Positions 14,147-19,253 of a stretch of DNA of 19,253 nucleotides are shown piece by piece. The stretch comes from JAXGTD01 sp040775095. Lineage in GTDB: Bacteria; Pseudomonadota; Gammaproteobacteria; Chromatiales; Chromatiaceae. Position numbers and translations under genes: made by a program. Position 1 is the first letter of the stretch. Each line of letters opens with the position of its first letter. Below the pieces are notes generated by a model. That model was not told the DNA's origin. It saw only the letters and a list, made by a program, of their open reading frames with translations, and did no database searches. The stretch lies in the NCBI GenBank assembly GCA_040775095.1, contig JAXGTD010000085.1, forward strand, positions 1-19,253, written 5' to 3'.

Positions 14147-15781
14147 CTACCTGCTCGACTGCGCCGGTTTCGGCATGACCTGCAGCACGTACAAGCCCTT
14201 TCCGACCGCGGTCGGGAAGTAGACGCGGCCACCGAAGCCGGGCGGTGTGAGCGAGTTGATGGTCAGGGGTTCGAAGAAATCGGATTGGGCGATGATCTTG
14301 CCGGTTGCAGCATCCCGCCAGGTGAGCTGCTCGGTGTAGTTCTCGGTGAACAGCGCGGTCTTGACCGGCTCCTCCTCGACGTTCTTTCGGATATTGGTGA
14401 GCAGCAGCACACGCCGGTCCTTTGGCCCGATCAGGGGCTGGAAGGTGTTGGTCATGTCGTCGACGACGAAGGCGACCTCCATCTTGCCCGTCGTCTGGTC
14501 GAGCCTGATGCCCGCCACCTTGCCGATCCCCATGTCCGCCGAGTAGATCATGCTGTTTTGGGGGTCGGCCCCGGCCTTGGGCGGGCAGAAGCTCCACTGG
14601 CCCTTCTCGAGCGGGCCGAACGGGAAGATGACCTCCATCTTGCTGGCGTCGCGCTGGCTCGCGACCACGATGCTGGATGCCTTGGTGTCGCTGCCGCCGC
14701 CGTTGAGCTGGAACCCGACCCAGTCGCCGACGATGGTCGGGGCGGTGGCCTCCGACTGGCCCTCCTGCATCGGGTGGATGATCCAGGTCTCGTCGGCCGA
14801 GAGCTTCCTGGTCGCCGGGTCCCAGATGTAGCGTCGTGCGCTCTCACGCATGCCGATGTAGATGTAGATCTTGCCGTCGAAGGTCGTGATGGCATGGGGA
14901 GAGACGGCCGGCTCGGGCAGTGGGATGTCGTCCAGAACCTCCAGGGTGTCGGGATCGACCGCCGCCAGGTGCGAGCTCGGCCAATGCATGCCCTTCGCCA
15001 GGCAGGGCATGATCGCCATGGTGCCCTGACCCGTGCAGCCCACCGGCCGGGTTTGATCCTTGAGGATGAGGGTGCGGTCGGGCGCGATCGTCAGGTGCTT
15101 GTAGTTGACATCGATCGCCGGCGCGTCGCCCGGGGGCAGGGTGTTGTGCTTCAGGATCAGGCCCGTGTCGCCGTCGATGAGCACGATCTGGCTCGACCAG
15201 GAGAAGGCGATGTTGCCGTTGTCGAGGATGTTCAGGTTGGCGTTGGCGATCCAGTGGTCCGCGGCGTTGAGGTTGTCGAGATAGGTGCGCCAGATCTGCT
15301 TGCCGGTGGTGGCGTCGGCCTTGGCGACAAAGGGTCCAACCATGTTGGGGTCTTCGAGGGTCGGAAACTCGCCGCCGACGACGTAGAGCTCGCCGGGCCT
15401 GCGGTTGTTGATGTAGGACACGCCGGGGTAATCGTCCACGGAGCGCCAGGCGTACACCTGGTTGGGGCCGTCCATGGAGCCGGTGAAGGTTGCACAGGGG
15501 AAGAGCCCGCTGCGCTCGCTGTCCGAGATCTCCGCGCCGTTGAGGGAGGAGTAATAGCCGGGGGTCGGGATCTGCTGCTGGCAGGCGAGCTCCTTGGCGT
15601 AGAGGCTCACGTCGCCGGGCAGCGGGCCGTGAGCGGCGACCTGATTCGGGGTCAGCCCGATCTTGGCGACCTGCTCGTCGACCTTGGCCCCAATGATGGG
15701 GCCACCAAGGCGAGCGACGGCGATCCGGGCGACGACGCTCACCGCCCCGACCGCCGCCGTGACGATCATGGATTTCTTCAT
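14147..15781 (-). CDS. Membrane-anchored PQQ-like beta-propeller protein, copy 2
   Basis: A 544-residue paralogue of the gene directly downstream. From residue 31 onward the two align without gaps over almost the whole length and are identical at well over two thirds of positions by eye. The N-terminal membrane segment differs (MIVTAAVGAVSVVARIAVA here). Blade-type motifs recur (ADATTGKQIWRTY, LIDGDTGLILKHN, WDPATRKLSADET, RLDQTTGKMEVAF, RDAATGKIIAQS). Cys67, Cys96, Cys249 and Cys260 are conserved, and this copy has one extra Cys in SFCPPKAG. AGGAGGAAGGAC before the ATG at 15781 fixes the start; an in-frame ATG at 15916 would place a long non-hydrophobic stretch in front of the anchor. Confidence 0.8.
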   Translation of the reverse strand: MKKSMIVTAAVGAVSVVARIAVARLGGPIIGAKVDEQVAKIGLTPNQVAAHGPLPGDVSLYAKELACQQQIPTPGYYSSLNGAEISDSERSGLFPCATFTGSMDGPNQVYAWRSVDDYPGVSYINNRRPGELYVVGGEFPTLEDPNMVGPFVAKADATTGKQIWRTYLDNLNAADHWIANANLNILDNGNIAFSWSSQIVLIDGDTGLILKHNTLPPGDAPAIDVNYKHLTIAPDRTLILKDQTRPVGCTGQGTMAIMPCLAKGMHWPSSHLAAVDPDTLEVLDDIPLPEPAVSPHAITTFDGKIYIYIGMRESARRYIWDPATRKLSADETWIIHPMQEGQSEATAPTIVGDWVGFQLNGGGSDTKASSIVVASQRDASKMEVIFPFGPLEKGQWSFCPPKAGADPQNSMIYSADMGIGKVAGIRLDQTTGKMEVAFVVDDMTNTFQPLIGPKDRRVLLLTNIRKNVEEEPVKTALFTENYTEQLTWRDAATGKIIAQSDFFEPLTINSLTPPGFGGRVYFPTAVGKGLYVLQVMPKPAQSSR

Positions 15782-15801
15782 GTCCTTCCTCCTGTCGTGC
15801 G

Positions 15802-15813
15802 CAATAACTATTG
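15802..15813. other. AT-rich near-palindrome upstream of propeller copy 2
   Basis: CAATA-AC-TATTG (15802-15813) is a 5-bp inverted repeat and the only AT-rich patch in this leader, about 20 bases upstream of the ATG. It could be part of a -10 region or a small operator; I cannot tell which. Confidence 0.2.
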
Positions 15814-15907
15814 TTGGCGCTGCGCGGCTGGTGCGCCGCCAGAGCCTGGGCGATCCGTTCCCGGGTCCGCTCTGATCATGAAAGCCGCAGGAGCGGTGAG
15901 GCACGAA

Positions 15908-15931
15908 CCGCATCATTTACGACCGATGCGG
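15908..15931 (-). terminator. 7-bp hairpin after the chimeric gene
   Basis: CCGCATC (15908-15914) and GATGCGG (15925-15931) surround a ten-base loop, about 20 bases past the stop of the large gene. Only TT follows on the minus strand. It may be a weak terminator or an attenuator that lowers read-through into the propeller genes. Confidence 0.35.
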
Positions 15932-15951
15932 CTCGCCGCGCTCTCCGCTTC

Positions 15952-18900
15952 CTATGGATTGGCTGTCGGCCCCTTGGCCTCGAACTCGGCCTTGGTGGTG
16001 TAGTAGCCGCGCGGGTAATAGGGCCCCATCACGGCCTGCTCCATGCCTGGCTTGGTCACGTTGTTCGGGCTCTGTGCCCAGTCCGGGTCGTTGGCGATGA
16101 AGCGCAGCATCAACATGCCGAAGTCGGGTCGGTTCTTCGGCCCGTCGACGCCCTCGCCGCGGGGGCTCCACTCGATCCAGGCAATCCCGTTCTCCTCCGT
16201 CGCATTGGCCGGCCGGTCCTCCTTGCGGCTGTAGACGATGGTGTAGTTGCCGTCCTTGTCCAGGGGCACCTGCATGTCGGTCAGGGCATCGACGATTTGC
16301 CCGGACGGCATGGCCTCGCAGCTCACCAGGGACCAATACTGGGTCTGCGCCGCTGGCATCGTCGCCAGACCCTTGCCGCTTGCGCCGGCATAGGTGTTGG
16401 GGAAGCTCGGCATCTTGCCCTGCATGACATAGACGGGTCCGAACTCGCGCGAGAGCTGGATGAACATGTACTCGGTCTCCGGATCTCCGCCCCCATCGAT
16501 CGCGCCCTCATAGGGGATCTTGGCGCGCTCCTCGGGGGTCTTGAACGAGCCGAGGATCGAGTACTTGATGTTCCAGTATTTCTCCCACTTGGGGTCCTTG
16601 CGCGCGGGGGCGGTGGCCGGGTCGAGCGCCGGATCGTTGTCCTTGGCATGCACCAGCTGCTCCCACTGCTCGGCGGTCATGGGCGGTTTGGGGGCCGGCA
16701 TCGGACGAACGAACTGCTCGACCACTTCCTCGGCCGAGAGCTTGGTGCCGTCGGCGAGCGTGCCCTCGTAGGTCGGCAGCCCGGCCCCCGGGGCGGGTGT
16801 ATCCGCCGGGCCCCAGCCGGCGCCGTCGCTGCCCTGGTCGGAGAGGTAGGTGCGGTTGACGAACATCAGCTCGCCGCCGTCCCCGCCCACGTACAGGGTG
16901 TTGGCCGCGCGCTGCTTTGCCTCCTTGGGCGCGTCCGCGGCCAGGATGCGCAGGGTGAAGTCGCGCTTGTCGGCGAGGCGGCTGGCGCCGACCCGGAAGG
17001 GGTTGGTGGAGCCTGGCTCCGGCTCGAAGTCCGGCCCCGAGAGGTCCTCGCCGATGGAGACGAAGGTGCTGTGCTCTTCCTTGTAGAGGGCGAACTGGAA
17101 GTAACGGGCGTGGGGGAAGCTGTAGCGCAGCGTCAGGCTGGCGCCCGCGGGCAGGGCCAGACGGCCGATGAAGTAGGTCGACTGCATGTCCGGCCAAAGG
17201 TTGGGGTTCTGGATCGGCCGCGGGTATTCCAGGTAGTTCCAGTAGCCCCAGCCACGCGGGCCCTGGAATAGCCCATCGTGACCGTAGCGTGTGTCGGTTC
17301 GGATGAAGTTCTCCAGCGACTTGTCGCCGACGCGCTTCACGTCCAACGCGTTGCGGTTGCGTACCGGCACCAGGGCTGGAGGCTGCCAGGTCCCCTTGCC
17401 GAGCGGGTAGACCGAAGGCGGCTCGGTCTTCGGCCAGTAGAGGCGCATGACGACGAACATGGGCCCGTCGGGCGCGGGCAGCCAGTTGAGCTCCTTGTCC
17501 TTGCCGGGGGAGCTCTTCTGCACATAGATCGTCAGTGAGCCGTCGGGGTTCTTCTTCAGACCCGGCAGCATCGGTGAGTTGATCAGGTAGCGGTGGATCG
17601 GGTTCTCGATCAGCAGCTGGGTGCGCCCGTCGTACATGGTGATGGACCAGAAGGCGTTCACCGGGGGGAGCTGTCCTGCCGGGAAGGTCATCTGGTAGGT
17701 ATGCTTCGAGCCGTCGAGCACGATGCCGTTGGCATCATGGCGGGTGAAGGGGTAGACCGCCTCCGCCTCGCTGTTGCCGTAGATCCCGAGCTTGGCCGCG
17801 GCGGCGCGCAGGGCCCAGTCGCCGTGATAGAACGCGCGGTTGCCCGCGGCGGCCCCGATATGCCAGCCGTTGACGTCGGTGCCGATACTTTCGGCGGTCT
17901 TTCCGATCTCGGCGAAGGCAGCCTTGACCCCGGCCCCAATCGCGGCCTTTGCCTCCGGCGGGAGCGCCTCGTGGGGGGGCTTTGCGCCCGGGCCGATGCC
18001 GATCTTGGCAAAGCGCTCTCGCAGGGGTTGCTCTACCGCGGCGGTGCCGATGGGCGGGCAGAATTGGAGCAGGAAGTCGAGATACTTGGGGAAGGTCGTG
18101 GTGAAGGCGCTCTGCTCGAGCTTGGGCCAGTCGACGGTCGGCGCCTCGGGGGGCGCCGGCTGGCCCAGGAATGCCGACAGTGCCTCGATCCGGTAGCCCG
18201 CCTGGATCTTCTTGACGTTGTCCATGTCGGCGGGGTCGAAGAGCTGGGTGCGGTAGACCACCAGGCTGAACTGGGTCTCGCTGCGGAAGGACTTGGCGAT
18301 GCCCTTGGCCGTCTCCGCGCCGTTCCAGTCGGGCCCCATCACCATGTAACAGCCCGCGCCGTTGCCCGTGGTCCGGCTGCCCATGTAGCCGTAGTTGTCG
18401 GTGTAGAGGTCGACGAGCTGCACGTCATAGTAGCGGCGCTTCTCGATCTCAGGCATGCACAGCACCATGGGTTGGGAGCGCAGGTCGATGAAGGCCATCG
18501 AGTAGGGCGTGTCGCTGTTCGGGGTGCTGATGCCCGTGTCCTTGGGCGTGAAGACGCGCGCCTCGTTGTGGATGGTGTCGATCGGGGCCTTGAACTGCCC
18601 TGAGTGCTCGTCGATGAAGTACTTGTAGATGACGTCGTAGCCGACCAGCATCGGGAAGCCATAGAGATAGGCCTCTTCGGCGATGGCCTGAAGCGCGTCG
18701 GCGGGCGAGTCCGCATGCTGAGGTTCGCTCCGTGGTTGCTGTGGGGCCGGTGCCGCGGCGGGGGATGCGGGCGCAGCAGCAGCCGGGGCAGGAGCCTTTT
18801 CCGGGGTCGAGACGACGAGCTTCTGACCCACCTCGATCAGGTCGCTTCCCAGCTTGTTCATGGCCTTCAGCTCCGCAAGGCCGATACCGAAGCGATTGGC

Positions 18901-19253
18901 GATCGCGATCAGGTCGTCGCCGGGGGCGACTCTGTAGGTCTCGCTGGCGGCGTCGTACCGACCCTCGGCATGGTGGCGCGGACCCAGGTCCGCGGCCCGT
19001 GCACCGACCATGCCAAGCAAGGTGATGCCGGCAAGCGCGACATCGACCTGGCCGGTCTGAAGCGCCGGGATGATGCCCGCGAAGTCCATCGGACGCAGTT
19101 CGTAGGTCACGCCCAGCTCGGTCGCGATCGCATCCCACATGTCGATGTCGAAGCCGACATACTTGTCGCCTTCCTTGAACTCGAACGGGACGAAGGCGGT
19201 ATCCGTGGCGACGATCAGGTCTTCGGCCTTGGCGGCGCCGATCCCGAGGACAA
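15952..19253 (-). CDS. Chimeric envelope protein: GlnH half-lobe, LysM, DUF1254, DUF1214 and an unassigned C-terminal half (5' end outside window)
   Basis: The frame stays open to the window edge, 37 codons beyond the ATG at 19140, and no start is visible. Residue numbers count from that ATG. The edge segment (GIGAAKAEDLIVATDTAF, VPFEFKEGDKYVGFDIDMW) and residues 1-40 (MDFAGIIPALQTGQVDVALA) closely match mature GlnH, the glutamine-binding protein. The match stops at GIT (residue 40), mid-domain. Residues 41-52 (LLGMVGARAADLG) look like the end of another signal peptide. LysM follows at 69-111 (YRVAPGDDLIAIANRFGIG), then a Pro/Ala linker at 112-145. DUF1254 is at about 150-300 (YLYGFPMLVGYDVIY; ISTPNSDTPYS; YYDVQLVDLYTDN), and DUF1214 at about 460-572 (PVNAFWSITMYDG; LNWLPAPDGPMFVVMRLYWP). 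Residues 600-1062 are unassigned. A periplasmic or wall-associated location is likely. The true start and whether the chimera is real remain open. Confidence 0.8.
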   Translation of the reverse strand, partial: VLGIGAAKAEDLIVATDTAFVPFEFKEGDKYVGFDIDMWDAIATELGVTYELRPMDFAGIIPALQTGQVDVALAGITLLGMVGARAADLGPRHHAEGRYDAASETYRVAPGDDLIAIANRFGIGLAELKAMNKLGSDLIEVGQKLVVSTPEKAPAPAAAAPASPAAAPAPQQPRSEPQHADSPADALQAIAEEAYLYGFPMLVGYDVIYKYFIDEHSGQFKAPIDTIHNEARVFTPKDTGISTPNSDTPYSMAFIDLRSQPMVLCMPEIEKRRYYDVQLVDLYTDNYGYMGSRTTGNGAGCYMVMGPDWNGAETAKGIAKSFRSETQFSLVVYRTQLFDPADMDNVKKIQAGYRIEALSAFLGQPAPPEAPTVDWPKLEQSAFTTTFPKYLDFLLQFCPPIGTAAVEQPLRERFAKIGIGPGAKPPHEALPPEAKAAIGAGVKAAFAEIGKTAESIGTDVNGWHIGAAAGNRAFYHGDWALRAAAAKLGIYGNSEAEAVYPFTRHDANGIVLDGSKHTYQMTFPAGQLPPVNAFWSITMYDGRTQLLIENPIHRYLINSPMLPGLKKNPDGSLTIYVQKSSPGKDKELNWLPAPDGPMFVVMRLYWPKTEPPSVYPLGKGTWQPPALVPVRNRNALDVKRVGDKSLENFIRTDTRYGHDGLFQGPRGWGYWNYLEYPRPIQNPNLWPDMQSTYFIGRLALPAGASLTLRYSFPHARYFQFALYKEEHSTFVSIGEDLSGPDFEPEPGSTNPFRVGASRLADKRDFTLRILAADAPKEAKQRAANTLYVGGDGGELMFVNRTYLSDQGSDGAGWGPADTPAPGAGLPTYEGTLADGTKLSAEEVVEQFVRPMPAPKPPMTAEQWEQLVHAKDNDPALDPATAPARKDPKWEKYWNIKYSILGSFKTPEERAKIPYEGAIDGGGDPETEYMFIQLSREFGPVYVMQGKMPSFPNTYAGASGKGLATMPAAQTQYWSLVSCEAMPSGQIVDALTDMQVPLDKDGNYTIVYSRKEDRPANATEENGIAWIEWSPRGEGVDGPKNRPDFGMLMLRFIANDPDWAQSPNNVTKPGMEQAVMGPYYPRGYYTTKAEFEAKGPTANP

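Noticed and set aside
15782..15916. Upstream ATG for propeller copy 2
   Set aside because: It would bury the membrane anchor behind a non-hydrophobic stretch; AGGAGGAAGGAC supports the ATG at 15781.
13952..16003. Long plus-strand open frame (683 codons) opposite propeller copy 2
   Set aside because: Its sequence mirrors that of the frame opposite copy 1 only because the sense genes are paralogues. It has no recognisable domain or start signal.
15811..17271. Plus-strand open frame (486 codons) opposite the chimeric gene
   Set aside because: Antisense to conserved protein sequence; composition typical of GC-rich shadow frames.
19018..19140. Treating the ATG at 19140 as the true start of the large gene
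   Set aside because: The frame is open and GlnH-like upstream to the window edge, including a probable signal-peptide end (GAAKA/ED), so the start lies outside the window.

Overview
The window is GC-rich, tightly packed DNA from a gammaproteobacterium. It carries the conserved gene order yebC-ruvC-ruvA-ruvB-ybgC-tolQ-tolR-tolA-tolB-pal, followed by zapD-yacG and a YajD-type HNH gene. The overall character fits a Chromatiales-like lineage, but no rRNA or other species marker is present, so that placement is inference. Long antisense reading frames are common here, as expected at this GC content, and I discarded them.

Region 1 (1-8403, all minus strand, read from high to low coordinates) is housekeeping. 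It begins with a YebC-family translation or transcription factor and the RuvC, RuvA and RuvB Holliday-junction machinery. The YbgC thioesterase and the trans-envelope Tol-Pal complex follow (TolQ, TolR and TolA in the inner membrane, TolB in the periplasm, Pal as an outer-membrane lipoprotein cut off by the window edge). A good extended -10 promoter lies upstream of yebC. A strong hairpin followed by TTTT lies between tolA and tolB, so tolB-pal may be partly uncoupled from tolQRA.

Region 2 (8404-11160, plus strand) holds a small DUF302 protein with a structured leader, zapD (FtsZ-bundling protein, GTG start), yacG (zinc-binding gyrase inhibitor) and a YajD-like HNH nuclease.

Region 3 (11393-19253, minus strand) is the unusual part. 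It holds four co-directional genes for what looks like an envelope or periplasmic system of unknown function. In transcription order they are: (i) a protein of more than 1,090 residues, cut by the window edge, in which the first half-lobe of a GlnH-like glutamine-binding protein runs into a remnant signal-peptide-like stretch, a LysM domain, a Pro/Ala linker, DUF1254, DUF1214 and an unassigned C-terminal half; (ii, iii) two tandem, closely similar membrane-anchored PQQ-like beta-propeller proteins; (iv) an outer-membrane beta-barrel protein of the family often annotated as 'neuromedin U'. Intergenic gaps in this cluster contain perfect inverted repeats. I could not assign a pathway. The chimeric first gene and the duplicated propellers are the best candidates for something undescribed, but an assembly join must be excluded for the chimera.

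No tRNA, rRNA, insertion sequence, CRISPR array or integrase was seen.
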